From Vanilla planifolia (taxonomy: Eukaryota; Streptophyta; Magnoliopsida; Asparagales; Orchidaceae), in NCBI GenBank assembly GCA_023846275.1, contig CM043875.1, positions 4,399,569-4,463,568 on the forward strand: a stretch of 64,000 bases of DNA. The letters are read 5' to 3'. Each line of letters begins with the position of its first letter. The stretch's first letter is position 1. The notes below the pieces were generated by a model that worked only from the letters and a program-made list of their open reading frames with translations, had not been told where the DNA came from and made no database searches. Positions 1 to 22,687 of the stretch are shown here, piece by piece. Both the position numbers and the translations under genes were made by a program.

Positions 1-3000
1 GGAATTTGTAACAAAGTGTGATTTATTTATTTTTATTATTGGGGACCTGCATGCAAATATGATCCAATTAATAATATAATATGATTCATTGCATCTTCAA
101 GTAGCTTTTCATGCTGAAAAGAAATCACTATTTATTGAATATTAACTTTGATCTTCATGATGAGGAGTAGATTCCTTGCATTTATGAACTTTTGTTTTCA
201 TCCATCTCCTCATCAATTATATATGTCACATGGAATTGAAAAAAGTATGAAAATGACAGAGGAGAAGATTTTAAGCAAACATGATGATCTATTAGAGTTC
301 AATCTTAGATAAATGTTAAAAGATAGTTTAAACTTTGGTTATTTTAATGATAATAATCATAATATAGTGAGATTGATACAAAAATATGTAGTGAATTACT
401 ATTCAAATGTTATGTTGAAAATAAAATCAAGATACAATAACAAAATTGATTTTAATTTTTTTAAAAGTTAAACATAGTATTATGATTATTAATAGTGAAT
501 GATAGTACATATTTGTTTTAACTCTTTGTATTTAAGTTAAATTATATATGTTTTTTAAGTTAAATTATATTTTTTAATAGTTTAAAGAGTTTTAACCAAA
601 ATGATTGAAACTTTAACAATCAAAGCTTTAATCTTAAAAAAAGAAAAAGATGCGTAGTTTTGATAATCCATATATGCTTCTTTTTATTATAGCATTAGAG
701 ATATCGTTACTATGTTGGATAGCAATGATGGAATTGTTAAGTGTACCAAAGCATAGAGAAAAAGATAACATGACTTAAAGGGCATATATATGGGAGATAA
801 AGTTAGGTATATTTATATACCCGAAGAGTTATATTGACATATCATTACATCTTTTGTGATTGTGTCTTATATATATGATAATAATATAGAACAAACAATA
901 TAAACCATCAAGTGCAATACATTTAATTTATTCAAATCTACTAACGCTCAACATGAAAGTATAATTTCTTTTGTCAGTTTTCGCAGATCTTATAATAATG
1001 TCATGAATTACCCTATAACAAATAGTCTCACTTATAAAAATACTCCTCCTATTTAAGTATTATAACAATAAGTTTAAATATTAAGTTTAAGAACTATTTG
1101 ACTCACTAAGTGATTTGTCCCATTTGTTATCATAGCAAACCCCTCACATAATGAATCTTTATTAGAACATCATTAATATGCTTTCCCCTTATTTATAGAA
1201 TTCTTATAATAAAATCGCTTTTTCTTTTTCCTTATAACTTTTGTGTTCCACGACAACGATCTAACTGTCCTTAATTTCTCACATCAACATATCGTAGGCT
1301 TTATATTAAATAACTCGTCATCTTTATATAAGATCATCTCTTTTGCATAACTTTTTATTCTTCAAAAGTTTTTGTTGGGTTTGCTATGATCAAAATCATA
1401 ATTAGCATAGCTCAAGTCAACATGCTACAAAAGTTTAGAAGCACACTCAACTACTTGGCCATCAATAAATCTAAAACTGGTCACATAGACATGTAGACAA
1501 GAACGAGTCAAACTTATTAAGCATTCATTGTTGTCTCGAGCTTAGATTTGGTTACAAAACCTACATGAGCCGACTCAATGTCTCATTGATCTTGAGCTTG
1601 TTCCCTACCTTAACTTAAACCTAATCTCTTCAATGATTCAATGATACAATTTCTCACTAAAGCAGCAAACAAGTTGTACTACTCAGCTTTTTTTGGCATC
1701 ATGTTATTCCTGAAGCAGATTCGCAGCAAAGCAAAAGTTAGTGTCATTTAAAACAAGGAAAGAAAAGTTCTTTGAAATGACCCATTCATTTTGGCCAAAG
1801 CACTTCATGTGAAAAAGAAAAGATTGTTTTGATTGATATGCAACATGGTAGAAAAATGCTGTTCAATCACAGTAATGTCTGATAAATTACCATTGAAATA
1901 TTATGACTAATTAATTTATATGCATAAAATCTCTTCAAAAAAAAAAATTTATATGCATAAAATTCAAATATTTATTTCTTTTTACATAATAATGATACCA
2001 ATAATTTACAAAAAAGGGACAAAATTATAATTCATCCTCTCCTAATTTTTCCTTTCAAAAAACAAATAATGATATAAGCCCCAAATGTCATTGAACTGTA
2101 AGATTTAAATACATGAATAATGTCTAAAATAAAATAATGTGTAAATATAACTAGAATTTAAAGCCAAATGATTAATACCAACATAATGAAAATAGGATCA
2201 ATAAAAATGACAATAACAAAACAAAGAAGAAAAATAAAGACATCAAATTCACATGATTTAACCTAATTTCGACTTACATTTACAAAAAAAAAGAGAAAAA
2301 TTTCATTATAATCAAACTTATAAAAATAAATAAAAACCCAAATAAAAATAAAATAAATCTACTCAAATACATCTAATATTTCAAACATAGAAGAATATTA
2401 AAAAGGTGTCGTATGATTTGTTGTTCAGATATTGTGCTCACCATTAAAGCAACAAAATGATAATTGAAAAATGAGTGTTGATAGACGTGAGCATTATCTT
2501 GCATAATAAATACATATATAATAATAATAAATTATAGATATTTTCATTGATAAATAAAGTTATTGCTTAATGTTTGTCACCACCCAAGCTTTTCTTTCTT
2601 TCTCCATAAGTTTGAGGTGCCAAAAGAAACTTCTTTTTATGAAGTAAGAAGCACTCGATTGCAAGAGAAAAGAAGGCCATCATGCAGCAAACTGTGCTTT
2701 GAGTTAAGTCCATGTGAAAATGATGCTGCTCCCTCTATGGTTTGAATCTTTCCTTTTCTACTGCTGCCGGATTTGCCGGGGACTTCACCACATCAACACG
2801 GTCCAAAAGTTAAATGATTTCATTTGTATTTGTTTCCTTGGTTCTTGTGGGTTCCATTTGTTAGGACGATCATCATAAGAATTTGTGGTAAAAAATATGA
2901 TCAAAATGTGATATTTGAAAGATGATAAATATATAAATATATATTTTTTATTTATTAAAGATTAAATAAAATAAAAGAATAATCATTATAAAAGAGCTAA

Positions 3001-4180
3001 TGATTGAGATGTTGAAACAAATAAGTTGTATGCAGATGATTTAAATGAGCTAATGCTTTTTATTTTTAACAAATACCTAAGAAGTAAGAAAATCATGAGG
3101 GTATTGCTCTTAGGAATGTTTTTTTCTCTTGAAAATGTTCATTACTATAGAAGTCATTAGCAACAAATTTCAAAGGCTCAACAATGATTCGTGCATGTCA
3201 TGCAATGGTTTGTTGAGACTTTCAAGTTTCATATCGTAGATGTTTTAGAAGCAAGAAAGATGTAGTGGAAGTATCGTTGCATGTGGAAGAAAAGATGCAC
3301 TGAAAAAAGGTGCTGAAATTCATTCTGCTTCGAGGCAAAGCACAATGTCATGTCATTTCATGTGATAGAGTTAATCAAGCAAAGAATTTAAACAAATTTA
3401 GAATATAGATTATTCAAAATATAAAAATAACAACAAAAAATGCCAATAATTAAACTCGAGGTGGATTCTAGGTTATGAATAATTTTGTTTTGCTTGCGAA
3501 TGAGAAAATCATTAATTCAAAACCTGCCTACATAACTTCAATAACAATTTTTCAAAAAAAAAAAAAAAACCCCACGAATTCATTCACCAAATATAGTATA
3601 AAAAGATAACATAAAACTTCCTTTTGAAAATTAATGCCTATAATAAAGTTTCTATAAAAGTGATCATATTGCTCTAGTTCATCATGATAATATGTGCCTA
3701 CATGTGAAACCCAAATTGCTTATATTGTCATTATGAACACATTTCTGTAAATTACAAGATAATCAAATGCTAGGAGTAACATAGCATTATCAATGAAGGG
3801 AATCACCAACATACAATAACAATGATAATGAACAAAATCAAAATAGATTTTTCTAATATTAGCTTACTCAATATTCATATAATTCATGATGGTATTATCC
3901 ATCATAATAAACACTAAAATGATAACCAACAAATTCTACAATTTATTAATTTTTCAATATTAGCAATATTAATACATATTTTAACAACTTTATTTGTTAA
4001 TCAAATATTGTAGCCCATTAAATTCTATCATTTTGAATTCTTTTCTAATCAAGCTATCTAGCTGCCACAAAACATTCAGCAAGCTGAATCTCATGTAATA
4101 CTAGCATAAGTACTAAATACTATTACATGTTGTATTATTATTTAATCTAAAGAAAATCACCACCACATCATAAGTGAGAA
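1..4180. other. AT-rich intergenic spacer
   Basis: No gene is recognisable here. The stretch is AT-rich with frequent stops in every frame. A slightly more balanced patch at about 2560-2870 contains a 60-codon plus-strand open frame with no motif I recognise, so I do not call it a gene. Short A and T homopolymers occur, for example at about 1939 and 3556. Confidence 0.6.
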
Positions 4181-4273
4181 AGCATCTAATTGATATTTAG
4201 ACGACGAAGCTTGCTTTATTCCACACAGATCGATCCCGAGATAATCATACAGGAAGACGATCGAAGGAGAAGC

Positions 4274-4501
4274 TCAAAGAAGGCACTCATGGCTAGCGTT
4301 TCTTGGAGGCATCTGGAGAAGGGAGAGAAGGGCTTGGTTCTCTTTGCTGAGACAAACTGCTCTCTCCATCAGCCTCTTGTTCTCCTCCATGATGCATATG
4401 TTCTCCAAGTAAAGATTCAGATTCACCAACTCTATCTCCTCCTCTCCCCCACAACCGTGGCTTCTTCCCCTTCTCTTAAACCTGAACCGTGTGTTAAGCA
4501 A
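4274..4501 (-). CDS. ZPR: LITTLE ZIPPER (ZPR-type) microprotein
   Basis: Single-exon 75-residue protein made almost entirely of one leucine zipper. The core NLNLYLEN...EENKRL...KENQALLSLL is the diagnostic ZPR signature, and L30, I37, L44, L51 and L58 fall exactly seven residues apart. ZPR proteins have the zipper of class III HD-ZIP transcription factors without the homeodomain. They dimerise with HD-ZIP III proteins and block DNA binding, in a feedback loop that shapes shoot meristem and leaf polarity. The first 22 residues (basic, then Gly/Glu-rich) are not part of the zipper, and a 13-residue tail follows it. The start at 4501 fits a TATA box about 190 bp upstream. Length is typical of the family. 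Which paralogue group (ZPR1/2 or ZPR3/4) it belongs to is not decided. Confidence 0.9.
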   Translation of the reverse strand: MLNTRFRFKRRGRSHGCGGEEEIELVNLNLYLENICIMEENKRLMERAVCLSKENQALLSLLQMPPRNASHECLL

Positions 4502-4687
4502 TCACTACAGAAGCCAACAGCAGCACAGATTGAAAGGGTTCGTAGCTTACTTTGAATTCAGCAACTGTACAGCTTTCTTCTTCTTTTGGGTTCTCCATGG
4601 GAGGGAGTGTGTTGGGCAACCATGTGAGGAGGAGAAATCGGTGGAACACATTGCTCTGTTTGCTGCTTGGAGATCTGCGTAAGCAGT

Positions 4688-4695
4688 TATTTATA
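4688..4695 (-). promoter_or_regulatory. TATA box of the ZPR gene
   Basis: The minus strand reads TATAAATA here. The expected transcription start is about 30 bp downstream, near 4660, leaving a 5' UTR of about 160 nt before the ATG at 4501. That is reasonable for a plant gene. Confidence 0.6.
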
Positions 4696-4899
4696 GGGCC
4701 GACAGAGGTGTCGTTGGGAGAAGGGGAAGGCGGCGTCTTCTACCAAGCAATCATGCATGCACACTCGAAAAAGGAAGAGGTGCATTTTGGGAATTATGGC
4801 AAAGAGGAATTGGAAGGAACCCATCTCTTCCTTATTTCTACATGGGCATTTATGGGTTCAAATTTGGGGTAGGGTCAACACAAAGATGTTGGGAAAAAA

Positions 4900-5944
4900 G
4901 GATGATTTGGTTGAATGTTATATGAATAAATATTACATGAGAAAAAATGAACACCTAATGAAATTCGGATTGGGTATTTAAATCTAAATTTGTATAATAA
5001 AAAATTTTATGTACATTAATTTTATTATCAAAAAAAATTATATGCATATAAAAGGTGATTCAATTATGTGTTAATTTATTTAAATTAAGAATATATTAAA
5101 ATACTTTTTTGTAAATTGCATTGTAAGTATTAGTTTTTTATGCATGCATCAAATATATATTAATCTTAAACTTTCATCATTATCAATTTCAAAAGCATCA
5201 CATCTAATTTCAAATATCTTAAAAAAATTTGGTGGTTTTAAAATGAGTAAAAAAATTAAGAGGACCTTAATTTGGCTAAAGTATTTGTTTGCTCTCTTAT
5301 TTTATAGAAATTTATCCTTAATAAATTTTTTATAGGTGCTATAATTACACTAAAATCATAAATAATATTTTTAAACTATGTAATTAGCCAATTAAATTTA
5401 TTGACCTCAGTAAAGCTTGTATATATAAGTCGTTGTATTGTTAACTTTATTTTCAAAGATCAAGTTAAACACCTTTAAGAGATACAATAAAACATAAAAA
5501 AAATTAACTTTAGTTTTAATAATCAAATATATTTTCAAATTTGCAAATAATTTGTTTTCTCTTGACTTTTTAAAAATCTCTCAAAGATGATCTAAGGGGA
5601 TGCTTTCATTAGGTTTATTGATCAAAATATATTATAATAAATCTTTCTATGAATGACTTCAAAATTATGTTTATCAAATGCAAAATGAACTCGTTGTATT
5701 TGATAATTTAAAAAGTATAAGTAACTATTTATGTAGTCCATATAGACTTTTAAAAGCACATTTCATTAATCTATCTCAATTTAGTAGTAATCATTTTTGA
5801 GGTTTATGAGAAATAATTGATGGCAAAAACTAAATGCAACATATCATAAAGTTTAAAAATAAAAAACCTATAAGTGATGATGATTGTGTTAATTATCTAA
5901 TTTTCAACATATATTTTTTAACTTTCCGTTTTCTTGAATATCAA
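4900..5944. other. AT-rich spacer upstream of ZPR
   Basis: No gene or repeat family recognised. It holds the distal 5' flank of the minus-strand ZPR gene. I looked for HD-ZIP III-like palindromic sites and saw none that was convincing. Confidence 0.5.
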
Positions 5945-6820
5945 CAAATTAAGAACAACATTGAGGCTTAAGCTTTTTTTTGTAGAACTCCTTCCAAAGG
6001 AGATTATCAACTCTTAAACTATTTATCAACATGGGAGACTGATGTAGGACTAACAAAATTTGCTTAGTTAGAAAATTCGTGACTGATGCACAACAAAGAG
6101 CAGAGCCGTCTCCCTAAGGAACACACACCTAGATACGATGAGGGTTGAACGCAAAGGCACCAACCAATGAATCCTAACTAAACTTAGGATCGTTAGCGGC
6201 TAAGAAGTCGCTAAATCGATTACGGCTACACACTTTCAAACACGCAGAAATAGGGAGTACTTAGATTGGTTAAGTACCAGTTGAAATTAAAATATAATTT
6301 GTAGTAAAAGTTGCACTTCGCAGAATGAAAATATATTGAAGACAAATTAATAATCTAGGAATGGAAATTACTCGTAAAAAGGAAGACGAGGAAAAACCAA
6401 AAATTTCAACTTGAAGATGGTTGAGCGATGAAGGAAGATGATAGACTGGAGTGGCATCTCACCACTTGGACCTCGCGTCCCTCCTCCCAGTATTAGAGCT
6501 CTGACGAGTCAGCACGCCAAAGACATTCAGAGCACTCACAAACTCAGAATGGAAGCAAAGAACACTCAAAAGCTTGCATTAACTATTCAATCTCCTTACA
6601 ACAGAAGAGGACTCTCCCTTATATAGGAATCCATAAGGGTACAAACGACATTTGACTCATAACATGGGAATACTAAAGGACACATGGGCAAACTAAAAGT
6701 CACCTAAAAAATACAAATAGACTCTTAGAAATCTGAGAAAAATAATAAAATTAAGTGCATTCATCCTAATTTCGGATGGCTGGAGGCGCGGCGACGGCGG
6801 CGGCGGCGGCGGTGCTGGTC

Positions 6821-6972
6821 GGTGCGGGCTGGCGCGAGTCGGTGCGGGCTGACGTGGGTCGGCGCGGGTCACAGGCCGCGGGTTGGTGCGGGCTGGCGTG
6901 GGTCGGCGCGGGTCACAGGTCGCAGGTTGGTGCGGGCTGGCGTGGGTCGGCGCGGGTCACAGGTCGCGGGTC
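6821..6972. repeat. GC-rich 44-bp minisatellite
   Basis: Three tandem copies of a 44-bp unit start at 6841, 6885 and 6929 and differ at only a few bases. A 20-bp partial copy precedes them at 6821. The unit starts GGTGCGGGCTGGCGTGGGTC and repeats a shorter GGCGCGGGTC theme inside itself. Because 44 is not a multiple of three, the open frames across it are a by-product of base composition and not a gene. A short (GGC)n run lies just before it at about 6797-6811. Confidence 0.9.
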
Positions 6973-7137
6973 ATCTGGGTAGCTTGGGTAGGCGCCTGGC
7001 TGGACTCATGCACAGCGGCTCGGGCAAACCTGGATCCGGTTCGGGCACGAGCGGTTCAAAGTAGCGGCGGGCGGTTCACTGTGGCGGCGGAGGTTGCGGC
7101 GGAGGCGGCAGTCGGTGGCAGGAATAGTGATTTTGAC

Positions 7138-7159
7138 CTTTTTTTTTTTTTTTTTTTTT
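7138..7159. repeat. Poly-T tract
   Basis: Uninterrupted T run of about 22 bases. On the minus strand it is an A-run inside the putative LTR upstream region. Confidence 0.9.
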
Positions 7160-7260
7160 CCTCAAGACCAGGTCTTTGGACGTCGAAAATCCTTCTCGAG
7201 CATGATGTCCTCATCAGAGACTCAGTCACAATGAATGTAAGATACAATTAACATCATGTT

Positions 7261-8470
7261 TGTGAGACCCACATTCACCACACACATCATACTATATATT
7301 TTTTGGATTATATATCAAAATTAATACAAATCTATTGAACATTATTTTCAACTATACATCTTTTTATACATATATATCTTTTTAGCAATAACTAAAAATA
7401 AACAAATAATATCATACTAGCAATATAAGAAGTTTAAGAATTACAAGTTCTAACAATAAAATAAAATATACATATAGTTGGTATAACAAAATTACAATAT
7501 TAAGCATGTCCCATAAAATTATTACATAAATACGTCTTTCATATTAACAATCCCTAGTAATGTTATTGGTCTTTCTATGCAACTCACACAAGTCTGTGTT
7601 TCCCAATATCTATTTTGTGTACTTGAATCCATTAATATCAAAAACAACTTCAATCATTATCATAAACTCAGTAAGCATAATAACACAATTATAATATACA
7701 AATCATTATAATAGTTTGGGTCATATCACATGTAAGAGATGATTAAAAACAAATAGTAATAACATATTATATTAATCATTTGCATAAAATAATAGTTTCC
7801 CATGTTTATTATGATTTTCATTTCTTTTTTATTTATTTTCAATTATTAACAAAACACCTTCTTATTGAACAAGATTTACTATTACCTTTTTTATATTTAT
7901 TAATAGGCAACTCACTTATCTAATAATTTTTTTTACTTACATTTAACATGTCAATATATATTATACTATCCATAATTTGTATTTCTAATCATACAAGTAT
8001 TAAGTTATTCACATGTTATCATACAACACTACACTATATTCGAGACATATGATATATTATATTATGTATATATTATATTGCATTCTAGATATCACATATG
8101 AAACAATAAAAAGTTATAATATTTACATATGAATAAGTTTGTATTGTTATATAGCATCACATCACATACATATGCACCTACAAAGGTGTTGGATTGTATA
8201 CTTAAAGACCTAATGAATCTATGTTCAATCTCATCTTCCTTCTCTTTCTTGTCCTACAATTATATGTAGAATATACGCCATATTTTTATCACATTTCAAA
8301 TGCCTTAGGTATTCTATGTTCTTCCTTCTTTGTCTTTCAGGTTTCCCTCCTGCAAAATCCCTTCACCCCTTGATCTCCTTCTCAAGATCACAAGTTTCCC
8401 TTCTTTTCCCCTCTTTAGTCACTGAGGCTACTCTTGGGAACTTGAATGCTTTCCACTAAGGATTTTATAT
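7261..8470. repeat. Decayed LTR-like repeat (low confidence)
   Basis: Begins TGTGAGACCC, a start similar to the TGTTACACCCC found at 62475, and contains a CTCAGTAAGCATAATAACAC stretch. Short phrases of this kind occur in plant Ty3/gypsy LTRs. Boundaries and orientation are uncertain, and no coding sequence is seen. Confidence 0.3.
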
Positions 8471-9269
8471 CTGCAAAATAGTCAAATGAGGAAATTAAAA
8501 GGTTATTTTATAATTATATTATAACCTTGTATTAAATTCCTTTATTTAACCATTTATATATAGGAATCGACATATTTTCTAGATCAAGTAGCATTCAAAT
8601 GTTGTTAAACAAATTTTAGTACAAGCCCTTCATCAAGCTTTACATTTTTATATTTATTTTGTATTCTTTTATTTCATTTGATATTTTAAATAATTTATTA
8701 TTTTAAAATGTTTAATTAACCAAAAATATTATGTTTTATTTATCTTAATATTTTAATTACAAATGTAAAATAATTAAATGAGATTTTTCAAAAATAAAAG
8801 TTAGAATCCTAAATAATTAATTTATGCTTTAAGTGGGCAAAATTTAATAAGTAGATTTCTTTCATAGTTTTCTGTCAAGAATAAAGTATGTTGAGATAAA
8901 TTTAAGACTTAATAAATAGATGTAAAACCATACAAGAAAATTGTATTCTGGTTTTCATAACTTGATTTCCTTTTAGCGACACTCTTGATCTTTAGATTCT
9001 TATATTTTTACTCTATCCCTTGAGAAGATAGACTCATTTCAATGTAGAAATCTTCTTAGTCTTGGATCATAGCCCAAATTTGTATTTCATGAAACATCAT
9101 GATGACATAACAAAATCAAACCAATGTGATGGTTAAGGAATGGAGCTTTGATACTTGAAGGTGATGATGTGTATACACCCTCAAAGAGCTGAGTCATGCT
9201 AGCAATGGTTGAGGTATTCAATAATTTAGTTGAGGTTGGAATTAGTAATAGTTCACATAAGAAAAGGGT
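8471..9269. other. AT-rich spacer
   Basis: No gene or clear repeat seen. Confidence 0.5.
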
Positions 9270-10975
9270 TATTGTGTTATTAACCTCTAATCATTATATT
9301 TTATTTGATGATAATAAATCTTAAATATTTCTAATAAATTTGATTTAATAAATTTTCATATTCTAAATAGTTGATACTCATATTCATAAGAGAATTTAAA
9401 AAAGAAGAGAAGTTAAAGTAAAATCTCATGAAAATGATATTGATGAAAATGACAAACCATCAAAAAATATTTTTTTGACATTATCTTTAGGTATTTTAAT
9501 TTTATTTTTAGAATGTTAAGCTTGATTAAAATTAGTTTTACAAGGCACAAAAATATTAACTAACTTTCATATATAATATCCTTAATCACCATTTTTTATT
9601 CAAAATCTTAAATGCACATTTCTCAAACATTTGATTAATCTTTAAAATTTTATTATTTAGTAACGGTTTAAATAATAAATTCAGAATATAATAAAAAAAA
9701 TTAATTACCATCCTATTAATGCACGCTCCTCATTCGCTGGATGCTATAGTGTTCAGGTCGGATCGAGGAATGAATCCTGAACCCGTTCGATACATTCGTA
9801 TGTAGCTAGGATGGAGAACATATTATCCGAATCAGCATAATTAACCTTCTAATTACTGGTATGCACAGGTGATGAAATCCCGCACAAACCAGGAGACAGC
9901 CAACTTGACATCAGGCTTCCTTAAACACGTGCTATAATTTATATATAGTGAAATGTGTTTTTCAAATGCACCATGTGTTACTAAATGGATTGGTTTTACT
10001 GCACGGTGAACTTCCAAATTGTAGGAGTGACGTGAGCCTTCCGATCGCATATTTTTGCAATCGAACGATCATTGTCGTGCCTCATCTTTCAAATCGCTAA
10101 TCCGTTTAGTCGTTTGATAGCACAATGTTCTATCGCACTGTCCGTATTTCTTCCGTTGGCTAAGTTAAATCCTGCTGTAAAATCGCGATTCTGATCTAAT
10201 CGCCCATATCAAATGAATGTATCTAAGAAGCGTAAAACGAATTTCGTTCGTCTGATTAAGCAGTTTTTGCGATCGAATGGCCGTGGTTTGGTCTAATTCA
10301 ATGGCTCTAATGCAATAGCTTTTTTAGCAATTAATTTGAGTCTTTGGGCATTTTCTTAATATATTAATTTCCTAAATTAAAAATTAATGAAGAGAAAAAT
10401 TTAAATGGTTAATTTGGATATTTGGTAAGTGCTTTTAACCGTTAGAAGATGCCTATAAATAAGATGATTTTTAGCAAATTTGTTGATGAAAATATTTACA
10501 AAATTCTAAAGAATAATTCTCAAGTCACGACTTCAAAGCAATTCACAGCCGTTGCTAATCGTCGCCTCCTTACGCTATGTCTTTCTTCAACGAATTATAA
10601 ACTTCTTTATGCATCTTCCAACTAGTTATGCTCTCATTTTCTTATTTTATAGCTAATTAAATTAAAATAATTGTGTCTTATTAAATATTTTATCAAGCAT
10701 GAGAATTTATTTATACAGATTTTTATTGTTGTTTTCTTTTTTCTTTTTACTAATTTTTTTTTTATTGTAAAGCTATTGTAACCTATATTTATGTTCTTAT
10801 TGTAAGGGTTTAGCCTACTCTTCTTTTGAAGAAAGGTTTATATAGTTTATTTTTGTTCTGGTTTTTGTTAGAGATGGACGTAGGCTTGATTTAAGCCGAA
10901 TCACTTAAAAATAGCTTGTGTACTTATTCAAAATTTTGTATCTTATTATTTCACTATTTCTAAAGCTTTATTATC
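9270..10975 (+). repeat. Copy A of a ~1.7-kb LTR-like repeat (SIRE/Maximus-like)
   Basis: Diverged match to 37520-39245, in the same order and orientation along its whole length. Shared landmarks are TTTTATTTGATGATAA near the start, CCCATATCAA in the middle, and TCTGGTTTTT followed by GATGGACGT.GGCTTG near the end. The last phrase, followed by CCGAATCACTTAAAA, is typical of the U5 region of long Copia LTRs. A TATAAATA box at 10454-10461 sits where an LTR promoter would be. The block is probably a solo LTR. Exact ends and the target duplication were not resolved. Confidence 0.6.
10454..10461 (+). promoter_or_regulatory. TATA box of LTR-like repeat copy A
   Basis: TATAAATA lies inside the LTR-like block. 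Copy B has a degraded equivalent (CAATAAATTG) at the corresponding place. Confidence 0.4.
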
Positions 10976-12303
10976 AAAATAAAAATCAACATATTTTTAA
11001 TGAATTAATTTTTTTAATTCTAATAATTTACCTATTTTTGTTAAACAACATTTCAAGGGCTACCAAACTTAAGGCTATTTGTTTGGTTTAGATCAAGTGA
11101 TTGTGTGGAGGGTGATATTAGCTATGGGCATAGTGGTACTTAGGCAAAGGGGCCTTAGGACCATGGCAAATGAAAAATAAAGCATGAGTAGCAATGACAT
11201 TAGCAGTGGCTTGGATAGTGAGTATTTGATGGAGGGTGATGTTTGGGAATAAGGTAGATGGAAGGAAGCATTAGATTGAGAATGAAGATCAAAGCATAGG
11301 AGGCAAGGAATTAAAGCTAGTAGACATGGAGAGTAGGCAAAAAGTGGTTAGTGTCGTTTAAGGAATGGGAATTTGATGGTCGAGTGTCATGAAGAATTGG
11401 ATTGAGGTTCGAATAAAAAGAAAAAATTGTGCCTTGTCATGAAAGTTTCATATGGACACATGCAATAGATCAATCTCGAGAAGTTCTAGCTTTATAAAAT
11501 AAAAAAATTCCATCTTATATTTATTTTATTAAGAGATTAATTATGATATGATATATCATAGAACTAAAAAATAAAAAAAAAACTAAAATGATCTTTAATC
11601 TAAAACTAATAACAAACATAATAATAATAAAGCAATGGGAGAAACTCCAATGCAATATAAACCTAACTAGAGCAAAAAAAAGAAAAAAAACATTTCATGA
11701 TTCATAATTACATATTACAATCCAATAAACCTAAAAAAGCATTATAAAGTTTATTTCTATAATCCTTAATCCTTTATAACGAATTTGGGTGTTATGTATA
11801 ACATACTCTTTTAGATCCAATTATGACCACACAATGTTATCTCTTAGAAACATAAAAAATAAAGAGATTTTAATAATGAATTTTGTAAAATGTAATTTAT
11901 TGAAGATAGAATATTTTGATACACTATATTTTGAAAATGGTGCTATAATATATATATATATATATATTCTTAACATTATTTGGAAGGGTGACAAACATTC
12001 ACAAAACATATTTTTCAATTGATATTGACATCATTGATAAATTAGGTACATTTGTTAATCAAGTCTTTGAGTAAATCTTAAATTCAATCTCTTTGATATC
12101 TTTTTTATTTACTAACTCTCAAATGGAAGATATTTAAAATTATTTTGTGACTGGTTTTCCAACTCTGAGTTTTATAAAAAGATTCAATGATTATTACCAA
12201 CTAGTACCATAATTTCTATTTTTTGACATCTATAAATATCCTCGCTTATGAGCATGTGCAAAAGGTTCTAGTTTTGTTCTGTAAAAAATAGATAATATTA
12301 TAC

Positions 12304-12335
<32 letters not shown>

Positions 12336-13149
12336 ATATGTATATATATGTTCTGATTAATTTGTTTTCTTTCTCCTTTTGATTCTTTTGTTTTTGTTTT
12401 CAACAAATTATTTTATTTTATAGCAGAAAATAAAAATTAAAAAGAAAAACAATTGATGCAGAAGTCCGAACAAAGTGTCCTTCAGATCCTCCAACGTGGC
12501 GTTATCTCAACCAACCCCACAATAGATTTGCACCCACATCCATTTCGTTGTCATCTATGCATTATTGTGTATGTCAATGCAATTAGTTCGGTACCTCTTT
12601 ATAGATATGATACCCTTTTGCTATTAAGAGCACGTCCACCTCTGAAAAATTCGTTACTTAATGGGTAAGAAATTAAAAAAATAAAAATTATTATTATCAA
12701 CAAAAATAATCGAAGATAGATAACTCTCATGACAGCACTTATAACTTTGCTTGACGAGACGTTTTATAAATATATTTCTTTAGAAAGATGCCACGTCAAA
12801 AAATAAAATAAAATTACGCAAATTTATTTAACAAAATTTTGATATGATGAAATAAACTTTATTTTGATACCACTACATGATAAAAATACCTGACTAATAG
12901 GAAGTAAATGAAGCTCATTTACAGTATTGAGTGTGTAAAGATGCTACATTAGTTATGAATTTTCTCTTCTTTTTTTTTTTAATAACAAACCATATAATAA
13001 CTTCCATTATTTACATGGAAGCATGGCAGCAAACAGAAATTATTTAATCAAAAGGATGGTAAAATAATTAAAAGATATTTTAAATGTTGGATCATTTTAG
13101 CCTTTACCTGCACCAGTCGATCATCAAGCTTGTTTCTTCTGCCATTTCA
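10976..13149. other. AT-rich spacer downstream of the spastin-like gene
   Basis: No gene recognised. Contains TA microsatellites at about 11948-11967 and 12302-12330. A more balanced patch at 12450-12670 has a 71-codon open frame with no known motif. The 3' UTR of the minus-strand spastin-like gene should lie just below 13150, but no clear AATAAA was found. Confidence 0.5.
12302..12356. repeat. TA/TG microsatellite
   Basis: Alternating TA for about 28 bases, then a TGTGTGTATATGTATATATATG stretch. Simple sequence with no other function visible. Confidence 0.85.

Positions 13150-22687
<9,538 letters not shown>

Larger units (their letters stand above)
5945..7260 (-). mobile_element. Probable LTR plus leader of a Ty3/gypsy-like element
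   Basis: Read on the minus strand this stretch has the order of an LTR. A GC-rich upstream block is followed by a TATATAA box at 6625-6619, then about 450 bp of transcribed-looking sequence ending in CA at 6168. A primer-site-like sequence, TGGTGCCTTTGCG, follows at about 6162-6150. It resembles the tRNA-Asp primer site used by several plant Ty3/gypsy lineages, with two substitutions and a deletion. No internal coding region follows, so this would be a fragment or solo LTR. A GC-rich minisatellite and a T-tract lie in its upstream part. The assignment rests on this order alone. Confidence 0.42.

Noticed and set aside
4190..4872. Plus-strand open frames around 4.2-4.9 kb
   Set aside because: The minus strand there encodes a perfect ZPR leucine zipper; the plus frames have no recognisable content.
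6776..7251. Overlapping Gly/Arg/Ala-rich frames near 6.8-7.2 kb
   Set aside because: Produced by the 44-bp GC-rich minisatellite and a GGC run. The repeat length is not a multiple of three and neighbouring frames are open too.
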